From positions 868,001-932,000 of the forward strand of contig JBBMOL010000058.1 of NCBI GenBank assembly GCA_037954665.1: a DNA stretch of 64,000 nt, written 5' to 3'. Under the pieces are notes generated by a model. It saw only the letters and a program-made list of their open reading frames with translations. It was not told the DNA's origin and made no database searches. Below are positions 1-10,204 of this stretch, piece by piece. Within the stretch, counting starts at the first letter, position 1, and each line of letters begins with the position of its first letter. The translations under genes were made by a program, and so were the position numbers. Source of the DNA: Laguncularia racemosa (taxonomy: Eukaryota; Streptophyta; Magnoliopsida; Myrtales; Combretaceae).

Positions 1-2487
1 GGTTTGTCATAAGCTAGGAAGGTATTAAAATTGACCTTGACAAGGTAAAGTCTATATTAGAGTTACCTTCCCCACGCTCCGTTAAAGAAGTAAGAAGCTT
101 GCTAGGAAGATTAAATTATGTAGCTCATTTTATCTCACAGCTCACCGACAAATGCCGGCTATTATTCTGTCTGTTGAAGAAGAATGCCACAATAGAATGG
201 GACGATGAATGTGAAGAAGCATTCAGGGCAATCAAAGACTATCTTATAAAACCTCCAGTCTTGATAGTCCCGAAACAAGGAAAACCCTTATTCCTATACC
301 TCACTATACTCCCTGAATCTATGGGATGTGTGCTGGGGCAGAAAGATGACGAGGGAAGAGAACGTTCCATATATTACCTAAGCAAGAAGTTCACAGATGG
401 GGAACAGAGGTACCCAGAGGTGGAGAAGACGTGTTGTGCTTTAATTTAGGTCATGCATTGACTAAGGCAATACACCCTTTACTACCATATTGAGTTGTTG
501 ACAAGACATGATCCCTTGAAATACTTGGCAGAGAAGCCAGCTTTGATAGGGAGGATCTCTAAGTGGCAAATGCTCTTATCTGAGTTCGACATTACATACG
601 TAAATCAGAACTCGATGAAAGGGCAAGCCTTAGCCGATCAATTGGCGGAACACCCTGTTGAGACAGATTCCCAATAACTGCAGGCCCAATTTCCGAATGA
701 GAATATATTGACAGTGTAAGATATGCCAGTAGAAGACTTTGGGATAGAGCAGAATGCTAAATGGAAATTGTTTTTCGATGGAGCTCCTAACGTATTCGAT
801 TGTGAGGTTGGGGCAGTATTGATATCCCTAGACGACACTCAATTCCCTGCAGCGACAAGACTTACATTTCCCTATACCAATAATATCGTAGAATATGAAG
901 CATATATTCTTAGCCTCAAAATGGCCTGTCAAATGGAAATCCGCGAATTAAGTGTATGGGGATTCATCGCTCATCATACTACAGACGAGAGGGGAATATA
1001 AGACTAAAGACCCCAAACTGGTGCCGTATCATCAACACTTGACAGAGCTAATTGAAGAATTCAAGGCAATCACTTTCACATACATCCCGAGAACTCAGAA
1101 TCAGTTTGCAGATGCACTAGCCACACTAGCATCTATGATTCAGATAACAGGAGGAGCCGAAGTTCAACCGATGAAAATAGACATCGAAAGTCGACCCGCC
1201 TACTGTTTAACCATTGAAAAGATACAAGATGACAAGTCCTGGTATCATGACATCAAGACCTTTCTCCAAGAAGGTAAATACCCCGAAATGGCTAGCAAGA
1301 ATGACCAAAGAACACTCAGGAGGTTAGCAAGTCATTTCCTATTAAGTGGGTCTATACTTTACAAGAGAGCATCTGATACCACCTTGTTAAGATGTGTGGA
1401 CAAAAATGAAGCATGCGAACTGATGAAAGAAGTATATGAAGGAGTATGTGGACCTCATATAAACGGTTACATGTTGGCCCGAAAAATCATGAGGTTAGGA
1501 TATTATTGGTTGACCATGGAATCAGATTGCATAAAATACGTCAAGCACTGTCATTTGTGCCAGGTCTACGCAAATCGGATAAATGCTCCACCCAACGAGC
1601 TACATTTATTATCAGCACCATGGCCATTCTCCATGTGGGGAATCGACATAATAGGCCTTATCACTCCAACAGCGTCCAACGGCTACAGGTTCATACTGGT
1701 AGTGGTCGATTACTTCACCAAGTGGGTAGAAGCTTCATCATATGCCAATGTCACCAAAGAGGTAATAGTCCACTTCTTAAAAAGGGACATAATAGCCTGA
1801 TATGGAGTTCCTGAGTCTATCATCACCGACAACGGTACCAATCTCAACAATAAATCGATAACAGATTTATGTCAATAATTCCACATAAACCACAGAAATT
1901 CAAGTCCCTACCGACCTCAAATGAACGAGGCAGTAGAAGCAGCTAACAAAAATATCAAGAAGATCATCGAGAAAATGACAATAACTTACAAAGATTGGCA
2001 CGAAATGTTACCGTTTGCTCTCATGGCTTATAGGACTTCAATAAGAACATCTACTGAGGCTACCCTTTACTCATTGGTATATGGTACAAAAGCAGTGCTA
2101 CCAGTGGAAGTCGAAATACCATCATTCAGAATCCTATCAGAAAGTCGGCTAACTAAATCAGATTGGGTAAAGAAGAGGCTTGATCAGCTGAATCTGATTG
2201 ATGAAAGAAGACTTACCGCGCTATATCATGGCTAGTGTTACCAACAGAGGATAGCCCGAGCATTTAACAAGAAGATGAGACCTCGGTACTTCAAAGAAGG
2301 GGATCTGGTGCTAAGAAAGGTTCTCCCGAACGCCCAAGACTCTAAAGGAAAGTTCACCCCAAACTATGAAGGCCCCTACGTGGTGAAAAAGTTTCTGTCG
2401 GGAGGTGCTCTGATATTGACTCATGGATGGTCCCGAGTTGAGAGACCCCATTAACACGGATGCTGTAAAGATGTACTATCCTTAGGC
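1..2487 (+). pseudogene. Decayed Ty3/gypsy Tat-lineage pol (RT end, RNase H, archaeal RNase H, integrase)
   Basis: Retrotransposon pol remnant, entered mid reverse transcriptase. From 99 the reading shows the RT C-terminal/RNase H region (LGRLNYVAHFIS, SIYYLSKKF). From 723 to about 1130 lies a second, archaeal-type RNase H with its acidic positions visible (FFDGA, VEYEA, GDSS, FADALATLAS); this extra domain is the hallmark of the Tat/Ogre/Retand lineage. Integrase follows: the zinc-binding part near 1440-1570 (CHLC kept, but the usual second His is Tyr in INGYMLA), then catalytic positions in GIDIIG, ITDNG and the NEAVEAANK segment near 1921. The frame shifts near 950, and there are in-frame stops at 1798-1800, near 1876 and at 2233-2235, so it cannot make a full polyprotein. 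The 5' LTR, gag and protease are outside the window to the left. Confidence 0.93.
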
Positions 2488-2989
2488 AAGGGAATTGAAA
2501 TTTTGCTAATGTTTATGAAAGCCAATGTTCGATACAAATTTCGTTGACTCGAGTTTTTATTTTTTTTTTACAAGCAAAGTTAATATCCCTGAATGGTCAA
2601 TAACCCCAATCAATTCCCATCACAAATATTCCTAAACACATTACCTACCATTTCACCAATAAAAGATAAACACTAAAATGATAATGAATCTTAATATATT
2701 TTGTGATATAATTCCATCAACTTTTGAGCATTAGAACTTAGTGCATTAGTAGGATAACATTACCGTCAAAAGAGCCATGTGCATAAAGAATGAGAGCACA
2801 TCAAGATTTTCAACTCCGTGTCAAAATGAGAAGAAATGAAGTAGAAGCCAACCAGCACGAAGTTTCGGTTGTTTGGTTGCTATTCACGATAAACTGGCAA
2901 GCATATTAAAATAAATAACTATCATCATATCATCACATCATTTAGTTCAATCAGTATAAAGGCATGTTCAAAAGCATAAGATGAGTCAG
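2488..2989 (+). other. Non-coding spacer between pol and the repeat tract of the Tat element
   Basis: About 500 bases after the last integrase-like codons with no open frame of note and no recognisable motif. It is most simply the first part of the element's 3' untranslated region. Nothing else is seen in it. Confidence 0.5.
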
Positions 2990-4200
2990 CTCATAATGGG
3001 GCACTTGTCTAAACATTCCCTTTAATAGGGTAGTCAGCCCAAAAAGGGGCACTTCCCTAGATCTCTTTTAAGGTCAGCCTATAAAGGCACCTTTCTAGAT
3101 GTCATTTTTATCTTAGGTTAGTCAGCCCATAGGAGACACTTTCCTAAAACTTTGTCCTCGTGGTTAGCCCATAGGGGGCACTTTTTGAGGCAATTCCATT
3201 CTAGGTTGGTCAGCTCATAGGGGACACTTTCCTAAAACTTTGTCCTCATGGTTAGCCCATAGGGGGCACTTTTTAAGGCAATTCCATTCTAGGTTAATCA
3301 ACCCATAGAGGGCACTTTCCTAAAAAACTTTGTTCTCATAGTTAGCCCATAGGGGACACTTTTTGAGACAATCCTATTCTAGGTTAGTCAGCTCATAGGG
3401 GGCACTTTCCTAAAAAACTTTGTTTTCATGGTTAGCCCATAGGGGGCACTTTTTGAGACAATCCTATTCTAGGTTAGTCAGCCCATAAGGAGCACTTTCC
3501 TAAAAAACTTTATTCTCATGGTTAGCCTATAGGGGGCACTTTTTGAGACAATCCTATTCTAGGTTAGTCAGCCCATAAGGGGCACTTTCTTAAAACTTTG
3601 TCCTTATGGTTAGCCCATAGGGGGCACTTTTTGAGGCAATTCCATTCTAGGTTAGTCAGCCCATAGGGGGCACTTTTTGAGGCAATTCCATTCTAGGTTA
3701 GTCAGCCCATAGGGGGTACTTTCCTAAAACTTTGTTCTCATGGTTAACCCATAGGAAGCACTTTTTGAGGCATTTTATCAAAGGTTAGTCAGCTCATGAG
3801 GGGCACTTTCCTAGATTCTCCCGATTAGTCAGCTCATGGGGCACTTTTCGGAAATATTCTTCCAAACAGTTGCTAGTCTAACAAGACGCTTTTATTAACA
3901 GGTAGCCAGCTCATAAGGGCGCTTCCTAAGTAAATTTTCTTTCCAAGGTTGCTAGTCTGATAAGACGCTTCCTATCATCATTTCTTCTACATAATGCTTG
4001 AGATGTTTCCTTTCGCTAATTAGTCAGCCCATAAAACACTTTTTGGGGAGGGAGCATGACTCTAAATTGTTAGGACCATCTTAAATCGTGGGATTATTAG
4101 CTCTTAGAGCATTTTCCTACCAAAAAAAAAAATTCCAGGTAACCAGCCCATCCAAGGCGTTATCTAATCAAGAGGCCAAAAATGGCGTTTTCCTTTTTTG
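2990..4200 (+). repeat. Tandem repeat tract in the 3' untranslated region of the Tat element
   Basis: Roughly twenty imperfect copies of a unit of about 40-50 bases. The core reads like TTAGTCAGCCCATAGGGG followed by CACTTT, with two alternating versions (one followed by CCTAAAACTTTG, one by TTGAGGCAATTCC) that make a higher-order unit of about 90 bases between about 3110 and 3780. Copies before 3110 and after 3780 are more diverged. Variable tandem repeats between pol and the 3' LTR are a known property of plant Tat/Ogre elements and can seed satellite DNA. There are no CRISPR-like unique spacers. Confidence 0.9.
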
Positions 4201-4228
4201 TCTTTGTAGTTAAGTTTTTCAAACTTTA

Positions 4229-4245
4229 CCACAAAGAGGGGTAAC
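4229..4245 (+). other. Polypurine tract next to the 3' LTR
   Basis: A purine-rich run (ACAAAGAGGGGTAA) lies directly before the LTR start TGTAAAAACC at 4246. In LTR retrotransposons this site primes plus-strand DNA synthesis. Its position between the repeat tract and the LTR fixes this LTR as the 3' LTR of the element that begins left of the window. Confidence 0.7.
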
Positions 4246-4536
4246 TGTAAAAACCCTATTTTTGCCCTAGGGATGAATAACAATCAATAATAACCAATTT
4301 TTAATTTTTTCCATTTTTTTCTAATTTTTCCCTAATTTAGCATAAATAATAAAAATATTTAAAAAAATAAAAATAAATAGGAAAACACATCAATTTTGAA
4401 AAATGATTTCAGAAATGGCAATAATAAATAATAAACAATTTTTACAAATTTTTGAAATTTCAAAAAATACAAAAAAATAAAAAAATTGCATTGCATATAT
4501 GCAATTTGCGAAATTAGAAAAATCAGGAAAGTGGAT

Positions 4537-4602
4537 TAGCCTAGCTGGTCTGGACCACGGGCTAAGGCGTGCGCAGGGGGGCTCGGTCGCAGGTTCGAAC
4601 CG
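4537..4602 (+). promoter_or_regulatory. tRNA-like Pol III A box and B box inside the LTR
   Basis: TAGCCTAGCTGG at 4537-4548 fits the A-box consensus TRGCNNAGYNGG exactly, and GGTTCGAACCG at 4592-4602 is a one-mismatch B box, 55 bases later, a normal tRNA-gene spacing. Both boxes are recognisable in the LTR at 56692 (56972-56983 and 57028-57038) and, with more change, in the LTR at 30268 on the minus strand (A box 31905-31916, B box 31839-31848). I see no tRNA acceptor stem, so this is a tRNA-derived or SINE-like module rather than a tRNA gene. Pol III activity is inferred only. Confidence 0.6.
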
Positions 4603-4942
4603 CAGGGGAAGCAGTTTCCGCGTTTTGCATTTTTCTTACTTATCCAGGACACGTGGCAGCATCTGATTGGCTGAAGGAAATGCACGCGCCGGGCACGTGA
4701 TCGTCTTCTACCTCAGGTCTGAGATCGCCGGCGGAAGAAAAATTCGCATTTTGGCCGTTTTGATTCAATTTTTTACACAAATCCAACAGATCTTCAACAG
4801 AAATAAGATAAACATCATCTAATTAGAATCAAATCGCAACAAATCGATAGATTGACACAAATCGGAGTTGGTTTTTTAACCGAAAATCCGATTAGCTTCG
4901 ATCGGAGGAAATCCAAGCTTATCCAGCTCGATTTCAAACACC

Positions 4943-4950
4943 TATAAATA
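4943..4950 (+). promoter_or_regulatory. TATA box of the 3' LTR
   Basis: TATAAATA, aligned with TATAAATA at 57381-57388 in the solo LTR and with the same word on the minus strand at 31478-31485 in the third LTR. Conservation at the same place in three copies supports it as the Pol II promoter, with transcription starting a few tens of bases downstream. Confidence 0.75.
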
Positions 4951-6171
4951 GAGGATGAGTGGAGGAAGCTAAAACACGGATCAGAATTGAGAGAAAGTGA
5001 GAAAAGAGAGCAAATCGGAGAGCACTAGAGGAGAACCAAAAATCGCGATCACCAACCGGAGTTGAACCACCACCAGGAGATGATTTGGGAGCAAACCACC
5101 GCCACCATTGGATTCAGCACCCTCAAGAAGCTAGGATTTGACACCTCACCCGTTGCAAAAGACCGCCGGAACACCGTGAACGAGCCCTCTCCGCCGCCGT
5201 ATTCGACCGATCCAATCCGACCCGATTCGACTCGCTTCGACCCAACCGACCCGACCCCCGCACCGACCCGGATTCAAGTAAGTCGAATTTTCTGGATTAT
5301 TTATTTATTTATTTTTTAATTTTGTTTATTTATTTTGTTTGATTTATTATTTGATTATTTATTAATTTGTTGGTTATTTATTTAGTTATTTATTTATGTT
5401 TTTATGTTTATTTCCATAAGTAGGAAATGTAGAAATTAGATTTTTAGGATTTAATAATGTAGAAAAAAATAAGTAAAAATTGAAAAAAAAAATAAAAAGA
5501 TAAATAAAATAATAATAATAATGTAGAAAAATTAGGAAAATAATAATAAACTTTAGATCTCAAAATAGGATAGATAATAACTTAGGATAAAAATCACAAA
5601 AATCACAAAAAAAATGATAAAAATCACAAAAATTCATAAAAATGACAAAAAAAATCATAAAAAATCATGAAAATCATAAAAATTCAAAAATTATAAAAAT
5701 GAGTTTTAGCACTTAGAAAAATCATTTTCTTCAAATAAATCAAAAATTGATATTTTTCCTAAAAATCATTTTCAAAAAATCAAATTAAAGCTTAAGCTTA
5801 GAGTTTTTAGAAAAATCCCAAAAATGATAAGAACATAAATCAAAAGAGATTTCAAAATTAAAATTCACAAACACACTAAAGGTTTGCAGAAAAGCGAATT
5901 ACGGCTTGTTTGATCTTGAGTAGCAGGTACGTAGGCACCCATTCGGGTCAACTCATAAAATGAATGAAAAATCATTTTCTTGAAGTAATTCAAAAACACA
6001 ATAAAAAGTAACAGAAACAAAATAAAAGACATTTCTAAATAGGAACAATTTTAGGAGATTAGGTGGTAACCGTAAGGTTTTAATAGGTTAGCCTCCGGAT
6101 TTAGAAACTCTGGTTTTCCTTTTCCTCTTTTCACAAAAACGAGAAGAGGAAATAATGATGACTAGTGGTCC

Positions 6172-6229
6172 AAATTAAGACTAATTCGCTCCTTTAGTCT
6201 TAATTTGATATTTCCCAACAACAGTTGGG
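6172..6229 (+). other. Two adjacent hairpins near the LTR 3' end
   Basis: Hairpin 1 pairs 6172-6184 with 6194-6206, a perfect 13-bp stem with a 9-base loop. Hairpin 2 pairs CCCAAC at 6214-6219 with GTTGGG at 6224-6229 around a 4-base loop. The same two structures occur at 58554-58611 in the solo LTR. In the third LTR hairpin 2 is intact (30390-30405) and hairpin 1 is degraded. A role in dimerisation, packaging or polyadenylation is inference. Confidence 0.6.
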
Positions 6230-6344
6230 TGGCGATTTCAAAATCAAACGAAATTCCTAATTCAAGTTGAGGATCTACATTAGATGAGTATAGGGTCTAG
6301 TCTAGATCGGATTAGGAATGGGAATTCAAAAATTAGACTCGACA

Positions 6345-7818
6345 ATATATATATATTCAAAATCGGGATTTGGGCAATCCGGAAAATCGATCATTTGTTG
6401 CTGGGTCTCATAACTCTATCTGTAGGATTTCGCATCATATATGCTTACGTCTGTATCCTTAACATTATATATAGATATATATTATTTCGTATGTTTGCTT
6501 CCTTCCCCTCTCCTCTTGCTCGCTGGATGTTCCTCGCTGGACTCCTTTCCCCTTACTGGACTCTCTCTTCCTCTCACTGGACTCTCTCTTCCTCTTGATG
6601 GAGGAACTTTCTTCCTCTCACTGAACTTCTCTTCCCTCCAGCTAGTCCGCTCATCCTCGCTGGACCTCTCTTTTCTCCCGTTGGACGTTCTTCTCCTTCG
6701 CACTGGCCGCACTCCACTTCCTTATATATATATATATAAGCTCGTCTGATCATGCATGCGCACCAGGCCTCCTTCTCTCCTTTTTTTTTTTTCTTTTTTC
6801 TTTTTATTTTTCTTGTGCTTGCATTATATACGTATACATATATATGATTATGAAATGTTTAATCCTTTCGTCCCCAGTACACTTCCATCTCCTCTTTGGC
6901 TTGCTAGAACTAGAATTCCTCTCCACTTCCCTCATTTGCCGGATTCAACTCCAATCGCCGGTTTCGTTTCACGCTCCAACCTATGCATTCCACTTTCATG
7001 CCCACATTGACACTCCCTCTCGCCCACATATACCAGCAGCATCTCTCCCTTGCACACACTCATAATAACCCTGTGATCGACAGCGACGACTCACAACCCC
7101 AATCACGCACTACATGGAATCCAACAGCAACATAAAAAAAAAAATGAAAATGAAACATCCACAGCAACCATCATAGACCTTTGTTCACATGCGTCGAGTC
7201 CACATACACTACGAGACCAAAAACAAAATATAGAAACCCCAAAACAGTACACATAAGCCGCCGAGTCACACAGAGATGATTGTATATATGCATACGTATA
7301 TTTATATGTAAACACATCATACCATATACAATAATAGTATATTATAGAGTCATACTCATCTAGAACTCATTTTTTATTATTTATAGTAATTTTTGGATAA
7401 ATTTGTAGGGAATTTTTCTTTTCCTAAAAATACAAGAAAAAAACATTATTACATATTATTCATGACTAATATAATTCTATTTAATGTATTCCTAGCTATT
7501 TAATTATTTTCTAAGTTAAATTATATTTTTATATACATATTAAAATTATACTTAAAATTTGAAAATAAAGCTTTTCTTGCACAAAATTAGTCTAGTTTTG
7601 TAGAGCTCACATTAAGGATTGTGTTGGTGGTCCCAATTTGTGATTTGGAGGTCGTACGTGAAACTTACATAATTTTTTCTTCATGTTTTCTTTTTTTCTT
7701 CTCTTCTTTTCCCTTGTTTTGTTTTCATCTTGTTTTCGTCTCATCGTTATCTCTCTCTTGCTTTTTTTGTTTTTTTATTTCCTTTTAGCTTTTGGAGATT
7801 GGAGGCTTTAGAGTTTGA

Positions 7819-7876
<58 letters not shown>

Positions 7877-8073
7877 CTTTTTTATTTTTTGAGTCCAATT
7901 GTCTCGTGTGATAATTTACGTAAATTTAGAAATGTTAGTGTTTTAATACAAAAGTTTACAACTAAGCTACTTGAATTATTTCGAGCATGAATATTTATTC
8001 AAAATTTTTATTTGATTATCCCAAGCTTATGACTTTATGTAATACATGAAAATTTTAATTATTTATTTATTTA
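6345..8073. other. Gene-free DNA with CT-rich repeats and an AT microsatellite
   Basis: No supported gene. Between about 6480 and 6720 the + strand is a CT-rich tract with a short tandem unit (CTGGACTCTCTCTTCCTCT, about 21 bases, repeated two to three times). It is open in several frames on both strands only because of its composition. A short AT run lies near 6724-6738 and a polypyrimidine run near 6780. The remainder is AT-rich without recognisable homology. Confidence 0.6.
7819..7875. repeat. AT dinucleotide microsatellite
   Basis: An uninterrupted (AT)n run of about 28 units. It is probably length-variable between individuals. No function is implied. Confidence 0.95.
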
Positions 8074-8584
8074 TGTAATATAGGTATTATCATAAAGAGC
8101 TAAGGATAATAATGGAATTTTAGAAAGTTTGAAGGGGCAATTTGAACATTTCACGAAAAGGAGTATTTAATCTCAAATAACCTAACATTCCTCCTTTTCA
8201 CTCCCTCACAGTAACATAGCAAACGAAAACTCTCTCTAAACAAACCCTAAGACAACAAAAGGAGACAATGTAACCTAATTCCAAGTACAAAAGGTAAGAG
8301 ATCTTATACGGATTTCAATTGAGAATTAATGGAAATTGTAGTTATGAGCGTCAGTTGTTCATGCAAAAAATGAAGTTTAAGCAAGGACAGTAGAAGAACG
8401 AGAATCAACAACTCGAGACTTGTGATTTGTGGAAATTGAAGTAATTATGCAAATCTATGTAATTTAAATACAATTATGAATTTTAGAAACTTAGTTAAGC
8501 TTAAGAATAAAGGGAATCAAGTTTAGGAGAAATTAGAGTAAAATAAATAGGGTTCGTGGAGATTGCCGAGAGTAACACACCCTA

Positions 8585-8915
8585 CTAACACGGCTGTGTT
8601 GAAATGGAAAGGTGCAGTGAGATATATGTGACCTCTCAGCACGGTCGTATTTCGATCATGTTGAGTTAGGGCAACACGACCTCCCAACATAATCGTGTTT
8701 AGACCGTGTTGAGTGTGAAAGATGCACCGAGAGATACATGGCCTCTTAACACGGTCGTGTTTCGACCGTGTTGAGTCAATGATAACATAGCTTCCTAACA
8801 CGGTCGTGTTCTAATTGTGTTGAAACCAAGTTTTACACCGAAAGATACATGACCTTTAACACAGTCATGCTGCAGCCTGTGTCAAGCAACACGGTTCCTA
8901 ACAAGACCGTATTGA
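8585..8915. repeat. Array of palindromic CACGGTCG hairpin units
   Basis: About seven imperfect units of AACACGGTCG, a short loop, and CGACCGTGTT, spaced some 35 to 65 bases apart. The best unit (8748-8772) is a perfect 10-bp stem with the 5-base loop TGTTT. Others have one to several changes. The intervening text (GATACATGACCTCTTAAC-like) also repeats. Open frames on the minus strand here are a by-product of the repeats. Confidence 0.8.
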
Positions 8916-9369
8916 ATAAAGTATAACATAATTATATATTCGTTTAACTTTAAATTAAACTAATTTCTACACAATCTAGATAGCTAGCAAGACCCTAAAG
9001 AAATCAAGAAATATGATTAAGAGAAATAAGAGAATGATATTAATCTTAAATTAAGTACTAAGAAGAACTCGTTGATTTAACAGCTTTTAACTTAACTTAC
9101 ATCCAAACCTGGGAAGTGCTTAAGGCTAGGATTCAATGTATGTGTAACTTGTGTGCTGTTCTGTATTTGCTTAAGTTAGTATATGTGTTGAAATTGGTTA
9201 AGTTGAAGATTTAACTTAAGTGTTTAAGTTGTACGATGTATGTGTTTGGCTCTGTTTAAGGGCCCGTAGTGGCAGATCTTAGAGAGCACCCCAGTGATCT
9301 TTGTGTGGCATTGTCCCTAGTGAAGTTGTATATGGAAATGATCTAGGTTAAATGTTGATTAAGTGATTA

Positions 9370-9540
9370 AGTGTAAATGGATGTAGGGCCCATAGTGCCA
9401 ATTCCCATCACTAGGTTTAAGGTTTAAGTGGACATAGGTGTGGAGCTCATAATGATAGTTCCCATCACCAAGTTTAAGGTTTAAGTGTATATGGGTATAG
9501 GGCCTATAGTGGCAATTCCCATCACTAAGTCGTGCTCTAA
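9370..9540. repeat. Three-fold ~75-bp repeat within the LTR-like block
   Basis: The phrase GGCCCATAGTGCCAATTCCC, followed by ATCACTAGGTTTAAGGTTTAAGTG, occurs three times with small changes, at about 9385, 9440 and 9500. A weaker relative lies near 9260. This is simple internal tandem duplication. Confidence 0.75.
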
Positions 9541-10204
9541 TGTATTAGGTGTGTTAAGGGGGTCATGAATACTCTATTATTTGCTTGTGGACATAAATTA
9601 TATTATGAAATGGTTGTCTGTGTTTAAGTTTTGTATCATGTGTGTGATACTTGTTTATGTTTGTTTATACATATGTGTCTATGTTATACATATTAAGCAT
9701 TAACTCACCTTTCGAAGAATCATTTTTAGATGTAGGAGTTGAGGGAGATGAAAACTTAGAAGATGACTTGAGTTTAAGTGAACCATAGAGAGAGAAAGAT
9801 GAATATTATTATTATTATTATGGTGATTAGGTTTTGGGAGAATTATGTTATTAAACTATAATAGACATTGTCTTTTGAAAATGTTATTTTTGGTATTTAA
9901 AGGCTTTCATTGAGTTAGATGTTTGATATGGTTTAAGTTATCATTGAAATTTTGAAGGTGTATGAGATGTTTTTATATAAAAGTTACGGCTAAAATATAT
10001 CAGAGTTATTTTAGAGCCTTAATGTGTTCTTGTGAGATAAAGACACGAGGCGAGCAGTAGCGTGTCCTGAGATTCAAGGCATTACACTTTAATTTATTTT
10101 ATCATTTATTCTAAAATGTTTTGCAGTTCGCTTTCCGTGTGATTATTTTTTTTAATATAAATTTATGCGGGATATGTTTAGGGCTTTTAGTACGATCTTT
10201 TAAC

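Larger units (their letters stand above)
4246..6344 (+). repeat. 3' LTR of the Tat-family Ty3/gypsy element (2099 bp)
   Basis: Begins TGTAAAAACCC at 4246 and ends ATTAGACTCGACA at 6344, giving TG...CA ends. The boundaries are supported by end-to-end homology with two other copies here, 56692-58726 (+) and 30268-32183 (-). In order it contains tRNA-like A and B boxes (4537-4602), a G-box and inverted CCAAT-box area near 4650-4700, a TATA box (4943-4950), a CCG-rich stretch ending at a splice-donor-like GTAAGT (5278-5283), AT-rich DNA, the motif CAGGTACGTAGGCACC near 5925, and two hairpins at 6172-6229. The left LTR is outside the window, so age cannot be estimated. The bases after it (ATATA) would be one target-site copy. 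Confidence 0.92.
8074..10086 (+). repeat. Probable solo LTR of a second gypsy family (2.0 kb)
   Basis: The block starts TGTAATATAGG and ends GGCATTACA. It is flanked by ATTTA (8069-8073) and CTTTA (10087-10091), a possible 5-bp target-site duplication with one mismatch. It has no coding capacity. It holds a hairpin-type repeat array (8585-8915) and a three-fold ~75-bp repeat (9370-9540). Its last ~85 bases (AGAGCCTTAA...GTGTTCTT...GAGGCATTACA-like) recur at 28180-28266, so its right end belongs to a dispersed element. Long LTRs with CACGGTCGTG-type arrays are familiar from plant Tekay/Del-type gypsy elements, but that assignment is by general resemblance only. The left end is less certain than the right. 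Confidence 0.55.

Noticed and set aside
2990..4200. CRISPR-like array
   Set aside because: Units are imperfect and contiguous, with no unique spacers, in a eukaryotic retrotransposon's 3' untranslated region.
4537..4602. A tRNA gene
   Set aside because: A and B boxes are present but no acceptor stem or anticodon arm could be folded by eye, and the element repeats with the LTR.
5062..5319. Open frame of 85 codons inside the LTR
   Set aside because: It begins at a non-ATG codon, is not open in the other two LTRs and runs through the splice-donor-like site into AT-rich DNA.
6482..6749. Overlapping open frames on both strands
   Set aside because: They come from a low-complexity CT-rich repeat; the translations are Ser/Leu- or Arg/Glu-rich strings without motifs.
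8523..8801. Minus-strand open frame of 92 codons
   Set aside because: It reads through the hairpin repeat array and its residues repeat with the array.
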